A stretch of 64,000 nucleotides of DNA, from the NCBI GenBank assembly GCA_035772405.1, contig JAYKKM010000220.1, positions 62,001 to 126,000 on the forward strand. Reading direction: 5' to 3'. Below are positions 7,693 to 23,600 of this stretch, piece by piece; the first letter of the stretch is position 1, and each line of letters starts with the position of its first letter. Below the pieces are notes generated by a model, which worked only from the letters and a program-made list of their open reading frames with translations, searched no databases and was not told the origin of the DNA. This DNA is from Chrysogorgia sp. JL179-B06 (lineage: Eukaryota; Cnidaria; Anthozoa; Scleralcyonacea; Chrysogorgiidae). A program made the position numbers and the translations under genes.

Positions 7693-7715
7693 GTACCCCT
7701 ACTCTCTATACTACT
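7693..7715 (-). repeat. TIR-like tip of the left element
   Basis: The 23 bases ending CTCTATACTACT match the reverse complement of 55893-55915 at 20 of 23 positions. Read inward the element begins AGTAGTATAGA, consistent with the AG...CT termini I recall for Polintons. The satellite begins on the next base. Similarity to the right element stops after these 23 bases. Confidence 0.8.
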
Positions 7716-8407
7716 CGACAAGACAAGACAAGAAAACTTGTCAAGACAAGACAACTTGTCAAGAGAAGACAACTTGTCAAGACAAGACAACATGTCAAGA
7801 CAAGACAAGACAAGATAAGACAACTTGTCAAGACAAGACAAGACAAGGCAAGACAAGGCAAGACAAGGCAAGACAAGGCAAGACAAGGCAAGATAAGACA
7901 ACTTGTCAAGACAAGACAAGACGAGACAAGACAAGACAAGACAAGACAACGTTTCAAGACAAGACAACTTGTCAAGACAAGACAAGACAATATAAGAAAA
8001 ATTGTCAAGACAAGACAAAAAAAGACAAGACAAGACAATTTGTCAAGACAAGATAAGAAAAGACAAGACAACTTGTCAAGACAAGACAAGACAAGACAAA
8101 ACAAAACAAAACAAAAATAAACAAAACAAAACAAAACAAAACAAGACAAGACAAGACAACTTGTCAAGTCACGACAAGACAAGACAAGACAACTTGTCAA
8201 GACCAGACAACTTGTCAAGACAAGACAAGACAAGATGAGACAACTTGTCAATACAAGACAAGACAAGATAAGACAAGACAACTTGTCAAGACAAGACGAG
8301 ACAAGACAAGACAAGACAAGACAAGACAAGACAAGACAAGACAAGACAACTTATCAAGACAAGACAACTTGTCAAGACAATACAAGACAATATAAGACAA
8401 CTTGTCA

Positions 8408-8760
8408 AGACAAGACAAGACAACTTGTCAAAACGAGGCAAGACAAGACAAGACAAGACAACTTGTCAAGACAAGACAAGACAAGACGAGACAAGACAAG
8501 ACAAGACAAGACAAGACAAGGCAACGTATCAAGACAAGACAACTTGTCAAGACAATACAAGACAATATAAGACAACTTGTCAAGACAAGACAAGACAACT
8601 TGTCAAAACGAGGCAAGACAAGACAAGACAAGACAACTTGTCAAGACAAGACAAGACAAGACGAGACAAGACGAGACAAGACAAGACAAGACAACTTATC
8701 AAGACAAGACAACTTGTCAAGACAATACAAGACAATATAAGACAACTTGTCAAGACAAAA
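8408..8760. repeat. ~175-bp tandem duplication within the satellite
   Basis: The variant phrase GTCAAAACGAGGCAAG occurs near 8428 and again about 175 bp later near 8603, with the same downstream order of variants (GACGAGACAAG, AACTTATC or ACGTATC, ACAATACAAGACAATATAAG). This is a local higher-order unit. Confidence 0.65.
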
Positions 8761-11650
8761 CAAGACAACTTGTCAAGACGAGGCAAGACAAGACAATACC
8801 AGACAACTTTTCAAGTCAAGACAACTTGTCAAGACAAGACAACACAAGACAAGTCAACTTGTCAAGACAAGACGAGAAAAGACAAGACAATTTGTCAAGA
8901 CAAGACAAGACAAGACAACTTGTCAAGACAAGACAAGGCAAGACAAGATAAGACAACTTGTCAAGACAAGCCAAGACAAGACAAGACAAGACAAGTCAAG
9001 ACAAGACAAGACAAGACAAAACAAAACAAAACAAGACAAGACAACTTGTCAAGACACGACAAGAGAAGACAAGACAACTTGTCAAGACACGACAAGACAA
9101 GACAAGAAAACTTGTCAAGACAAGACAACTTGTCAAGACAAGACAACTTTTCAAGACAAGAATAAGAAAAATTGTCAAGAAAAGACAAAAAAAGACAAGA
9201 CAAGACAATTTGTCAAGACAAGATAAGACAATATAAGACAACTTTTTAAGACAAGACAATACAAGGGAATACGAGACAAGACATGACAAGGCAAGACAAG
9301 ACAACTTTTCAAGACAAGACAACTTGTCGAGACAAGACAAGACAATATAAGATAACTTGTCAAGACAAGACAAGACAAGACAAACCAAAACAAAACAAAA
9401 CAAAACAAAACAAAACAAAACAAAACAAAACAAAACAAGACAAGACAAGACAAGACAACTGGTCAAGACACGACAAGACAAGACAACTTGTCAAGACAAG
9501 ATAACTTGTCAAGACAAGACAAGATAAGACAACTTGTCAAGACAAGACAAGACAAGGCAAGACAAGACAAGACAACTTGTCAAGACAAGACAAGACAAGA
9601 AAAGACAAGAAAAGACGAGACAAGACAAGACAAGACAACTTTTCAAGACAAGACAACTTGTCAAGACAAGACAATATAAGACAACTTTTCAAGACAAGAC
9701 AAGCCAATACAATTTGTCAAGACAAGACAAGACAACTTTTCAAGTCAAGATAACTTGTCAAGACAAGACAAGACAAGACAACTTGTCAAGGCAAGACAAG
9801 ACAAGACAAGACAAGATAAGACAACTTAACAAGAAAAGACAAGTTGTCAAGACAAGACAAGACAATATAAGACAACTTGTCAAGACAAGACAAGACAAGA
9901 CAAGACAAGACAAGACAACTTGTCAAGACAAGACAAGATAAGACAACTTGTCACGACAAGACAAGACAAAACAAAACAAAACAAAACAAAACAAAACAAA
10001 ACAAAATAACTTGTCAAGATAAGACAACTGATCAAGACAAGACAACTTGTCAAGACAAGACAATTTATCAAGGCAAGACAAATTGTCAAGACAAGACAAC
10101 TTGTCAACACAAGACAACTTGTCAAGACAAGACAAGACAACTTGTCAAGAAAAGACAAGACAAGACAAGACAAGACAACTTATCAAGACAAGACAAGACA
10201 ACTTGTCAAGACAACATAAGACGAGACAAGACAAGACAAGACAAGGCAAGACAAGTCAAGACAAGGCAAGACAAGGCAAGACAAGACAACTTGTCAAGAC
10301 AAGACAAGGCAAGACAAGATAATACAACTTGTCAAGACAAATCAAGACAAGACAAGACAAAACAAAACAAAACAAAACAAGACAAGACAAGACAAGACAA
10401 CTTGTCAAGCCACGACAAGACAAGACAAGACAACTTGTCAAGACCAGACAGCTTGTCAAGACAAGACAACTTTTCAAGACAAGACAACTTGTCAAGAGAA
10501 GACAAGACAATACAAGACAACTTGTCAAGATAAGACAGCTTGTCAAGATAAGACGAGACAAGACAAGACAAGACAACTTGTCAAGACAAGACAAGACAAG
10601 ACAAGACAAGACAAGACAACTTTTCAAGACAAGACAAGACAATATAAGACAACTTGTCAAGACAAGACAAGACAAGACAACTTTTCAAGACAAGACAAGA
10701 CAATATAAGACAACTTGTCAAGACAAGACAAGACAACTTGTCAAGACGAGGCAAGACAAGACAATACCAGACAACTTTTCAAGTCTAGACAACTTGTCAA
10801 GACAAGACAAGACAAGACAAGTCAACTTGTCAAGACAAGACGAGAAAAGACAAGACAAGGCAAGACAAGGCAAGACAAGACAACTTGTCAAGACAAGACA
10901 AGCCAAGACAAGATAAGACAACTTGTCAAGACAAGCCAAGACAAGACAAGACAAGACAAGTCAAGACAAGACAAGACAAGACAAAACAAAACAAGACAAG
11001 ACAACTTGTCAAGACACGACAAGAGAAGACAAGACAACTTGTCAAGACACGACAAGACAAGACAAGAAAACTTGTCAAGACACGACAAGACAAGACAAGA
11101 AAACTTGTCAAGACAAGACAACTTGTCAAGACAAGACAACTTTTCAAGACAAGAATAAGAAAAATTGTCAAGAAAAGACAAAAAAAGACAAGACAAGACA
11201 ATTTGTCAAGACAAGATAAGACAATATAAGACAACTTTTTAAGACAAGACAATACAAGGGAATACGAGACAAGACATGACAAGGCAAGACAAGACAACTT
11301 TTCAAGACAAGACAACTTGTCAAGACAAGACAAGACAATATAAGATAACTTGTCAAGACAAGACAAGACAAGACAAACCAAAACAAAACAAAACAAAACA
11401 AAACAAAACAAAACAAAACAAAACAAAACAAAACAAGACAAGACAAGACAAGACAACTGGTCAAGACACGACAAGACAAGACAACTTGTCAAGACAAGAT
11501 AACCTGTCAAGACAAGACAAGATAAGACAACTTGTCAAGACAAGACAAGACAAGGCAAGACAAGACAAGACAACTTGTCAAGACAAGACAAGACAAGAAA
11601 AGACAAGAAAAGACGAGACAAGACAAGACAAGACAACTTTTCAAGACAAG
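8760..11650. repeat. Two copies of a ~2.0-kb higher-order unit
   Basis: The rare phrase ACAAGGGAATACGAG at 9261 recurs at 11254, an offset of 1993 bp. Surrounding variants (AAGAATAAGAAAAATTGTC, the AACCAAAACAAAAC tract, AACTGGTCAAGACACGAC) keep the same order and spacing. The boundaries given are approximate. Confidence 0.7.
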
Positions 11651-14600
11651 ACAACTTGTCAAGACAAGACAATATAAGACAACTTGTCAAGACGAGGCAA
11701 GACAAGACAATACCAGACAACTTTTCAAGTCTAGACAACTTGTCAAGACAAGACAAGACAAGACAAGTCAACTTGTCAAGACAAGACGAGAAAAGACAAG
11801 ACAAGACAAGACAAGGCAATACAAGACAACTTGTCAAGACAAGACAAGGCAAGACAAGATAAGACAACTTGTCAAGACAAGCCAAGACAAGACAAGACAA
11901 GACAAGTCAAGACAATACAAGACAAGACAAAACAAGACAAGACAACTTGTCAAGACACGACAAGAGAAGACAACTTGTCAAGACACGACAAGACAAGACA
12001 AGAAAACTTGTCAAGACAAGACAACTTGTCAAGACAAGACAACTTGTCAAGACAAGACAACTTTTCAAGACAAGAAAACATGTCAAGACAAGACAAGACA
12101 AGATAAGACAACTTGTCAAGACAAGACAACTTGTCAAGACAAGACAAGACAAGGCAAGACAAGGCAAGACAAGGCAAGACAAGGCAAGATAAGACAACTT
12201 GTCAAGACAAGACAAGACGAGACAAGACAAGACAAGACAAGACAACGTTTCAAAACAAGACAACTTGTCAAGACAAGACAAGACAATATAAGAAAAATTG
12301 TCAAGACAAGACAAAAAAAGACAAGACAAGACAATTTGTCAAGACAAGATAAGAAAAGACAAGACAACTTTTTAAGACAAGACAAGACAAGAGAATACGA
12401 GACAAGACAAGACAAGGCAAGACAAGACAACTTTTCAAGACAAGACAACTTGTCAAGACAAGACAAGACAACATAAGACAACTTGTCAAGACAAGACAAG
12501 ACAAGACAAGACAAGACAAGACAAGACAAGACAAAACAAAACAAAACAAAACAAAACAAAACAAAACAAAACAAGACAAGACAAGACAAGACAACTGGTC
12601 AAGACACGACAAGACAAGACAACTTGTCAAGACAAGATAACTTGTCAAGACAAGACAAGATAAGACAACTTGTCAAGACAAGACAAGACAAGGCAAGACA
12701 AGACAAGACAACATGTCAAGACAACACAAGACAACACAAGACAAGACTAGACAAGACAAGACAATACTAGACAAGATAAGACAACTTGTCAAGACAAGAC
12801 AAGACAAGACAAGACAAAACAAAACAAAACAAAACAAAACAAAACAAAACAAGACAAGTCAAGTCAAGACAAGACAAGACAAGGCAACTTGTCAAGACAC
12901 GACAAGACAAGACAAGAAAACTTGTCAAGACAAGACAACTTGTCAAGACAAGACAACTTTTCAAGACAAGACAACTTGTCAAGACAAGACAAGATAAGAC
13001 AACTTGTCAAGACAAGACAAGACAACTTGTCAAGACAAGACAACTTGTCAAGACAAGACAACTTGTCAAGACAAGACAACTTGTCAAGACAAGACAAGAC
13101 AAGACAAGACGAGACAAGACAAGATAAGAGAAGACAAGACAACTTTTCAAGACAAGACAACTTGTCAAGACAAGACAAAACAATATAAGACAACTTGTCA
13201 CGATAAGGCAAGACAAGACAAGACAATTTGTCAAGACAAGGCAAGACAACTTGTACAGACGAGGCAAGACAAGACAACTTGTCAAGACACGACAAGACAA
13301 GACAAGACAACTTCTCAAGACAAGACAGCTTGTCCAGACTATACAACTTTTCAAGACAAGACAACTTGTCAAGACAAGACAAGACAAGAAAAGACAAGAT
13401 AAGACAACTTGTCAAGACAAGACAAGACAAGACAATACAACTTGTCAAGACAATCAAGACAAGACGAGACAAGACAAGACAAGACAAGACAACTTTTCAA
13501 GACAAGACAAGATAAGACAACTTGTCAAGACAAGACAAGACAAGACAAGACAAGAAAAGACGAGACAAGACAAGACAAGACAAGACAAGACAAGACAAGA
13601 CAAGACAAGACAACTTGTCAAGACACGACAAGACAAGACAAGACAACTTGTCAAGACAAGATAACTTGTCAAGACAAGACAAGACAAGACAAGACGAGAC
13701 AAGACAAAACAAGACAAGACAACTTTTCAAGACAAGACAACTTGTCAAGACAAGACAAGACGAGACAAGACAAAACAAGACAAGACAACTTTTCAAGACA
13801 AGACAACTTGTCAAGACACGACAAGACAAGACAACTTGTCAAGACAAGATAACTTGTCAAGACAATAACAAGACAAGACAAGAAAAGACGACAAGATAAC
13901 TTGTCAAGACAAGACAAGACAAGACAAGAAAAGACGAGACAAGACAAGACAAGACAAGACAAGACAAGACAAGACAAGACAAGACAAGACAAGACAACTT
14001 GTCAAGACACGACAAGACAAGACAAGACAACTTGTCAAGACAAGATAACTTGTCAAGACAAGACAAGACAAGACAAGACGAGACAAGACAAAACAAGACA
14101 AGACAACTTTTCAAGACAAGACAACTTGTCAAGACAAGACAAGACGAGACAAGACAAAACAAGACAAGACAACTTTTCAAGACAAGACAACTTGTCAAGA
14201 CACGACAAGACAAGACAACTTGTCAAGACAAGATAACTTGTCAAGACAATACAAGATAAGACAAGACGAGACAAGACAAGACAAGACAAGACAAGTTTTC
14301 AAGACAAGACAACTTGTCAAGACAAGACAAGACAATATAAGACAACTTGTCAAGACAAGACAAGACTAGACAAGACAAGACAATTTGTCAAGACAAGACA
14401 AGATAAGACAACTTGTCAAGACAAGACAAGACAACTTGTCAAGACAAGACAACTTGTCAAGACAAGACAAGACAAGACAAGACGAGACAAGACAAGACAA
14501 GACAAGACAAGACAACTTGTCAAGACAAGACAAGACGAGACAAGACAAGACAAGACAAGACAACTTTTCAAGACAAGACAACTTGTCAAGACAAGACAAG

Positions 14601-17600
14601 ACAATATAAGAAAAATTGTCAAGACAAGACAAAAAAAGACAAGACAAGACAATTTGTCAAGACAAGATAAGAAAAGACAAGACAACTTTTTAAGACAAGA
14701 CAAGACAAGAGAATACGACACAAGACAAGACAAGGCAAGACAAGACAACTTTTCAAGACAAGACAACTTGTCAAGACAAGACAAGACAATATAAGACAAC
14801 TTGTCAAGACAAGACAAGACAAGACAAGACAAAACAAAACAAAACAAAACAAAACAAAACAAAACAAGACAAGGCAACTTGTCAAGACACGACAAGACAA
14901 GACAAGAAAACTTGTCAAGACAAGACAACTTGTCAAGACAAGACAAGATAAGACAACTTGTCAAGACAAGACAAGACAACTTGTCAAGACAAGACAACTT
15001 GTCAAGACAAGACAAGACAAGACAAGACGAGACAAGACAAGACAAGAGAAGACAACTTTTCAAGACAAGACAACTAGTCAAGACAAGACAAAACAATATA
15101 AGACAACTTGTCACGACAAGACAAGACAAGACAAGACAATTTGTCAAGACAAGACAAGACAACTTGTACAGACGAGGCAAGACAAGACAATACCAGACAA
15201 CTTTTCATGTCAAGACAACTTGTCAAGACAAGACAAGACAAGACAACTTGTCAAGAGACGACAAGACAAGACAAGACAGGACAACTTCTCAAGACAAGAC
15301 AGCTTGTCCAGACTATACAACTTTTCAAGACAAGACAACTTGTCAAGACAAGACAAGACAAGACAACTTGTCAAGACAATCAAGACAAGACGAGACAAGA
15401 CAAGACAAGACAAGACAAGACAACTTTTCAAGACAAGACAACTTGTCAAGACAAGACAAGACAATATAAGACAATTTGTCAGGACAAGACAAGACAACAC
15501 AAGACAAGACAAGACAACTTGTCAAGACAAGACAAGACAATAGAAGACGAGAGAAGACAATAGAAGACAAGACAAGTGAAGACGAGACAACTTTTCAAGA
15601 CAAGACAACTTGTCAAGACAAGACAAGACAATATAAGACAACTTGTCAAGACAAGACAAGACAAGACAAGACAAAACAAAACAAAACAAAACAAAACAAA
15701 ACAAAACAAAACAAAACAAACAAAACAAGACAAGACAAGACAAGACAACTTGTCAAGACACGACAAGACAAGACAACTTGTCAAGACAAGATAACTTGTC
15801 AAGACAAGACAAGATAAGACAGCTTGTCAAGACAAGACAAGACAAGGCAATACAAGACATGATAACTTGTCAAGACAAGACAAGACAAGACAAGACAAGC
15901 AAAGACGAGACAAGACAAGACAACACAACTTTTCAAGACAAGACAACTTGTCAAGACAAGACAATTCAAAACAACTTGTCAAGACAAGACAACTTGTCAA
16001 GACAAGACAACTTATCAAGACAAGACAACTTGTCAAGACAAGACAAGACAAGACAACTTATCAAGACAAGACAAGACAACTTGTCAAGACAAGACAAGAC
16101 GAGTCAAGACAATACAAGACAAGGCAAGACAAGGCAAGACAAGACAACTTTTCAAGACAAGACAACTTGTCAAGACAAGACAAGGCAAGACAAGATAAGA
16201 CAACTTGTCAAGACAAGCCAATACAAGACAAGTCAACTTGTCAAGACAATACAGCTTGTCAACTCAAGACAACTTTTCAAGACAAGACAACTTGTCAAGA
16301 CAAGACAAAACAAGACAAGACAAGACAAGATAAGACAACTTGTCAAGACAAGACAAGACAAGACGAGACAAGACAAGACAAGACAAGACAAGATAACTTG
16401 TCAAGCCAGACAAGACAAGACGAGACAAGACAAGACAAGACAAGAAAACTTTTCAAGACAAGATAACTTGTCAAGACAAGACAAGACAATATAAGACAAC
16501 TTGTCAAGACAAGACAAGACTAGACAAGACAAGACAATTTGTCAAGACAAGACAAGACAAGACAACTTGTCAAGACGAGGCAAGACAAGACAATACCAGA
16601 CAACTTTTCAAGTCAAGACAACTTGTCAAGACAAGACAAGACAAGACGAGACAAGACAAGACAAGACAAGACAAGACAAGACAAGACAAGACAAGACAAG
16701 ACAAGACAAGACAAGACTACTTTTCAAGACAAGACAACTTGTCATGACAATATAAGACAACTTGTCAAGACAAGACAAGACAAGACAAGACAAGACCATA
16801 CAAGACAAGACAAGACAATTTGTCAAGACAAGACAAGACAAGACAATACCACACAACTTTTCAAGTCAAGACAACTTGTCAAGACATGACAAGACAAGAC
16901 AAGTTGTCAAGACAAGACAAGACAACTTATCAAGACAAGACAAGACAACTTGTCAAGACAATACAAGACAAGACTAGACAAGATAAGACAACTTCTCAAG
17001 ACAAGACAAGACAAGACAACACAAGACAAGCCAAGCCAAGACAAGACTTGACAAGATAACTTTTCAAGACATAACAACTTGTTAAGGCTAGACAAGACTA
17101 GACAAGATAAGACAACTTGTCAAGACAAGACAAGACAAGATAACACAACTTGTCAAGAAAAGACAAGACAAGGCAAGACAAGACAAGACAACTTGTCAAG
17201 CCAGACAAGACAAGACGAGACAAGACAAGACAAGACAAGAAAACTTTTCAAGACAAGATAACTTGTCAAGACAAGACAAGACAATATAAGACAACTTGTC
17301 AAGACAAGACAAGACTAGACAAGACAAGACAATTTGTCAAGACAAGACAAGACAAGACAACTTGTCAAGACGAGGCAAGACAAGACAATACCAGACAACT
17401 TTTCAAGTCAAGACAACTTGTCAAGACAAGACAAGACAAGACGAGACAAGACAAGACAAGACAAGACAAGACAAGACAAGACAAGACAAGACAAGACAAG
17501 ACTACTTTTCAAGACAAGACAACTTGTCATGACAAAATAAGACAACTTGTCAAGACAAGACAAGACAAGACAAGACAAGACAATTTGTCAAGACAAGACA

Positions 17601-20600
17601 AGACAAGACAATACCACACAACTTTTCAAGTCAAGACAACTTGTCAAGACATGACAAGACAAGACAAGTTGTCAAGACAAGACAAGACAACTTATCAAGA
17701 CAAGACAAGACAACTTGTCAAGACAAGACAACTTGTCAAGACAAGACAACTTGTCAAGACAAGACAAGACGAGACAAGATAAGACAAGGCAAGGCAAGAC
17801 AAGGCAAGACAAGACAACTTTGCAAGACAAGATAACTTGTCAAGACAATACAAGATAAGACAAGACGAGACAAGACAAGACAAGACAAGACAAGACAACT
17901 TTTCAAGACAAGACAACTTGTCAAGACAAGACAAGACAATACAAGACAACTTCTCAAGACAAGACAAGACAAGACAAGACAAGACAAGCCAAGCCAAGAC
18001 AAGACTTGACAAGATAACTTTTCAAGACATAACAACTTGTCAAGGCTAGACAAGACTAGACAAGATAAGACAACTTGTCAAGACAAGACAAGACAAGATA
18101 AGACAACTTGTCAAGAAAAGACAAGACAAGGCAAGACAAGACAAGACAACTTGTCAAGCCAGACAAGACAAGACAAGACGAGACAAGACAAGACAAGACA
18201 AGACAAGAAAACTTTTCAAGACAAGATAACTTGTCAAGACAAGACAAGACAATATAAGACAACTTGTCAAGACAAGACAAGACTAGACAAGACAAGACAA
18301 TTTGTCAAGACAAGACAAGACAAGACAAGACAACTTGTCAAGACGAGGCAAGACAAGAAAATACCAGACAACTTTTCAAGTCAAGACAACTTGTCAAGAC
18401 AAGACAAGACAAGACAAGACGAGACAAGACAAGACAAGACAAGACTAGACAAGACAAGACTACTTTTCAAGACAAGACAACTTGTCATGACAATATAAGA
18501 CAACTTGTCAAGACAAGACAAGACAAGACAAGACCATACAAGACAAGACAAGACAATTTGTCAAGACAAGACAAGACAAGACAACTTGTCAAGACGAGGC
18601 AAGACAAGACAATACCACACAACTTTTCAAGACAAGACAACTTGTCAAGACATGACAAGACAAGACAAGTTGTCAAGACAAGACAAGACAACTTATCAAG
18701 ACAAGACAAGACAACTTGTCAAGAAAAGACAACTTGTCAAGACAAGACAACTTGTCAAGACAAGACAAGACGAGACAAGATAAGACAAGGCAAGGCAAGA
18801 CAAGGCAAGACAAGACAACTTTGCAAGACAAGACAACTTGTCAAGACAAGGCAAGACAAGATAAGACAACTTGTCAAGACAAGCCAAGACAAGACAATAC
18901 AAAACAAAACAAAACAAAACAAGACAAGACAAGACAAGACAACTTGTCAAGACACGACAAGACAAGACAACTTGTCAAGACAAGATAACTTGTCAAGACA
19001 ATACAAGATAAGACAAGACGAGACAAGACAAGACAAGACAAGACAAGTTTTCAAGACAAGACAACTTGTCAAGACAAGACAAGACAATATAAGACAACTT
19101 GTCAAGACAAGACAAGACTAGACAAGACAAGACAATTTGTCAAGACAAGACAAGATAAGACAACTTGTCAAGACGAGGCAAGACAAGACAATACCAGACA
19201 ACTTTTCAAGTCAAGTCAACTTGTCAATACAAGACAAGACAAGACTAGACAACATAAGACAACTTGTCAAGACAAGACAAGACAAGACAAGACAATACAA
19301 GACAAGACAAGACAAGACAAAACAAAACAAAACAAAACAAAACAAGTCAAGTCAAGACAAGACAAGACAAGACTAGACAAGATAAGACAACTTCTCAAGA
19401 CAACACAAGACAAGACAAGACAACACAAGACAAGACAAGCCAAGACAAGACTTGACAAGATAACTTTTCAAGACATAACAACTTGTCAAGGCTAGACAAG
19501 ACTAGACAAGATAAGACAACTTGTCAAGCCAAGACAAGACAAGATAAGACAAGACAAGATAAGACAACTTGTCAAGACAAGACAAGACAAGACAACTTGT
19601 CAAGACAAGACAAGACGAGACGAGACGAGACAAGACAATACAAGACAAGACAAGACAAGACAAGACAAGACAACTTTTCAAGACAAGACAACTTGTCAAG
19701 ACAAGACAAGACAATATAAGACAACTTGTCAAGACAAGACAAGACAACTTGTCAAGACGAGGCAAGACAAGACAATACCAGACAACTTTTCAAGTCAAGA
19801 CAAGACAATACAAGACATGACAACTTGTCAAGGCAAGACAAGACTAGACAAGACAAGACAAGACATCTTAACAAGACAAGACAACTTGTCAAAACAAGAC
19901 AAGACAATATAAGACAACTTGTCAAGACAACACAAGAGAAGACAAGACAAGACAACTTGTGAAGACAAGACAAGACAAGACAACTTGTCAAGACAAGACA
20001 AAACAAAACAAAATAACTTGTCAAGATAAGACAACTTATCAAGACAAGATAACTTGTCAAGACTAGACAACTTATCAAGAGAAGACAACTTGTCAAGACA
20101 AGACAACTTGTCAAGACAAGACAACTTGTCAAGACAAGACAAGACAACTTGTCAAGACAAGACAAGACAAGACAACTTGTCAAGACAAGACAAGACAAAA
20201 CAAATTAACTTGTCAAGATAAGACAACTTATCAAGACAAGATAACTTGTCAAGACTAGACAACTTATCAACACAAGACAACTTGTCAAGACAAGACAACT
20301 TGTCAAGACAAGACAACTTGTCAAGACAAGACAAGACAAGACAAGACAACTTGTCAATAAAAGACAAGACAAGACAACTTATCAAGACAAGACAAGACAA
20401 CTTGTCAAGACAAGATAAGACGAGACAAGACAAGACAAGGCAAGGCACGACAAGGCAAGACAAGGCAAGACAAGGCAAGACAAGACAACTTGTCAAGACA
20501 AGACAAGGCAAGAAAAGATAAGACAACTTGTCAAGACAAATCAAGACAAGACAAGACAACACAAGACAAAACAAAACAAAACAAAACAAAACAAAACAAA

Positions 20601-23600
20601 ACAAAACAAAACAAAACAAGACAAGACAAGACAAGACAAGACAACTTGTCAAGTCACGACAAGACAAGACCAGACACCTTGTCAAGACAAGACAACTTTT
20701 CAAGACAAGACAACTTGTCAAGACAAGACAAGACAAGACAAGACAAGATAAGACAACTTGTCAATACAAGACAAGACAAGATAAGACAAGACAACTTGTC
20801 AAGACAAGACAAGACAAGACGAGACAAGACAAGACAAGACAAGACAACTTATCAAGACAAGACAACTTATCAAGACAAGACAACTTGTCAAGGCAATACA
20901 AGACAATATAAGACAACTTGTCAAGACAAGACAAGACAACTTGTCAAAACGAGGCAAGACAAGACAATACCAGAGAACTTTTCAAGTCAGGACAACTTGT
21001 CAAGACAAGACAACACAAGACAAGTCAACTTGTCAAGACAAGACAAGACAAGACAAGACAAGACAAGACAAGTCAATTTGTCAAGACAAGACAAGACAAG
21101 ACAACTTGTCAAGACGAGGCAAGACAAGACAATACCAGACAACTTTTCATGTCAAGACAACTTGTCAAGACAAGACAAGACAAGACTAGACAAGATAAGA
21201 CAACTTCTCAAGACAAGACAACACAACACAACACAAGACAACACAAGACAAGCCAAGCCAAGACAAGACTTGACAAGATAACTTTTCAAGACATAACAAC
21301 TTGTCAAGGCTAGACAAGACTAGACAAGATAAAACAACTTGTCAAGACAAGACAAGACAAGATAAGACAAGACAAGATAAGACAACTTGTCAAGACAAGA
21401 CAAGACAAGACAACTTGTCAAGACAAGACAAGACAAGACGAGACAAGACAAGACAAGACAAGACAAGACAACTTTTCAAGACAAGACAACTTGTCAAGAC
21501 AAGACAAGACAATATAAGACAACTTGTCAAGACAAGACAAGACAACTTGTCAAGACGAGGCAAGACAAGACAATACCAGACAACTTTTCAAGTCAAGACA
21601 ACTTGTCAAGACAAGACAATACAAGACAAGACAACTTGTCAAGGCAAGACAAGACTAGACAAGACAAGACAAGACAAGACAAGACATCTTAACAAGACAA
21701 GACAACTTGTCAAAACAAGACAAGACAATATAAGACAACTTGTCAAGACAAGACAAGACAAGACAAGACAACTTGTCAAGACAAGACAAGACAAGACAAC
21801 TTGTCAAGACAAGACAAAACAAAATAACTTGTCAAGATAAGACAACTTATCAAGACAAGATAACTTATCAAGACAAGACAACTTGTCAAGACAGGACAAC
21901 TTGTCAAGACAAGGCAACTTGTCAAGACAAGACAAGACAAGACAAGACAACTTGTCAAGAAAAGACAAGACAAACAAGACAAATTATCAAGACAAGACAA
22001 GACAACTTGTCAAGACAAGATAAGACGAGACAAGACAAGACAAGACAAGGCAAGACAAGGCAAGACAAGGCAAGACAAGACAACTTGTCAAGACAAGACA
22101 AGGCAAGAAAAGATAAGACAACTTGTCAAGACAAATCAAGACAAGACAAGACAAGACAAAACAAAACAAAACAAAACAAAACAAAACAAAACAAAACAAA
22201 ACAAAACAAAACAAAACAAAACAAGACAAGACAAGACAAGACAACTTGTCAAGTCACGACAATACAAGACAACTTGTCAAGACCAGACAGCTTGTCAAGA
22301 CAAGACAACTTTTCAAGACAAGACAACTTGTCAAGACAAGACAAGACAAGACAAGACAAGACATCTTAACAAGACAAGACAACTTGTCAAAACAAGACAA
22401 GACAATATAAGACAACTTGTCAAGACAAGACAAGACAAGACAAGACAAGACAACTTGTCAAGACAAGACAAGACAACTTGTCAAGACAAGACAAGACAAG
22501 ACAAAACAAAATAACTTGTCAAGATAAGACAACTTATCAAGACAAGATAACTTATCAAGACAAGACAACTTGTCAAGACAGGACAACTTGTCAACACAAG
22601 GCAACTTGTCAAGACAAGACAAGACAAGACAACTTGTCAAGAAAAGACAAGACAAACAAGACAAATTATCAAGACAAGACAAGACAACTTGTTAAGACAA
22701 GATAAGACGAGACAAGACAAGACAAGACAAGGCAAGACAAGGCAAGACAAGGCAAGACAAGACAACTTGTCAAGACAAGACAAGGCAAGAAAAGATAAGA
22801 CAACTTGTCAAGACAAATCAAGACAAGACAAGACAAGACAAAACAAAACAAAACAAAACAAAACAAAACAAAACAAAACAAAACAAAACAAAACAAAACA
22901 AAACAAAACAAAACAAAACAAAACAAGACAAGACAAGACAAGACAACTTGTCAAGTCACGACAAGACAACTTGTCAAGACCAGACAGCTTGTCAAGACAA
23001 GACAACTTTTCAAGACAAGACAACTTGTCATGACAAGACAAGGCAAGACAAGACAAGACAAGATAAGACAACTTGTCAATACAATACAAGACAAGATAAG
23101 ACAAGACAACTTGTCAAGACAAGACAAGACAAGACGAGACAAGACAAGACAAGACAAGACAACTTTTCAAGACAAGACAACTTGTCAAGACAATACAAGA
23201 CAATATAAGACAACTTGTCAAGACAAGACAAGACAACTTGTCAAAACGAGGCAAGACAAGACAATACCAGACAACTTTTCAAGTCAAGACAACTTGTCAA
23301 GACAAGACAACACAAGACAAGTCAACTTGTCAAGACAAGACAAAACAAGACAAGACAAGACAAGACAAGACAATTTGTCAAGACAAGACAAGACAAGACA
23401 ACTTGTCAAGACGAGGGAAGACAAGACAATACCAGACAACTTTTCAAGTCAAGACAACTTGTCAAGACAAGACAAGACAAGACTAGACAAGATAAGACAA
23501 CTTCTCAAGACAAGACAAGACAAGACAACACAACACAAGCCAAGCCAAGACAAGACTTGACAAGATAACTTTTCAAGACATAACAACTTGTCAAGGCTAG

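Larger units (their letters stand above)
1..7715 (+). mobile_element. Polinton/Maverick-type element, 3' portion (left end outside window)
   Basis: Eight co-oriented genes include a chromodomain integrase, a candidate capsid protein and an A32-like packaging ATPase, a combination known from Polintons. The right boundary is set by a TIR-like tip ending ...CTATACTACT at 7715, after which the pentamer satellite starts immediately. The left boundary is not in the window and the first gene is already open at base 1. Gaps between genes are mostly under 25 bp, as in viral or Polinton genomes. A polymerase gene is not seen in this copy and would be expected further left. Confidence 0.88.
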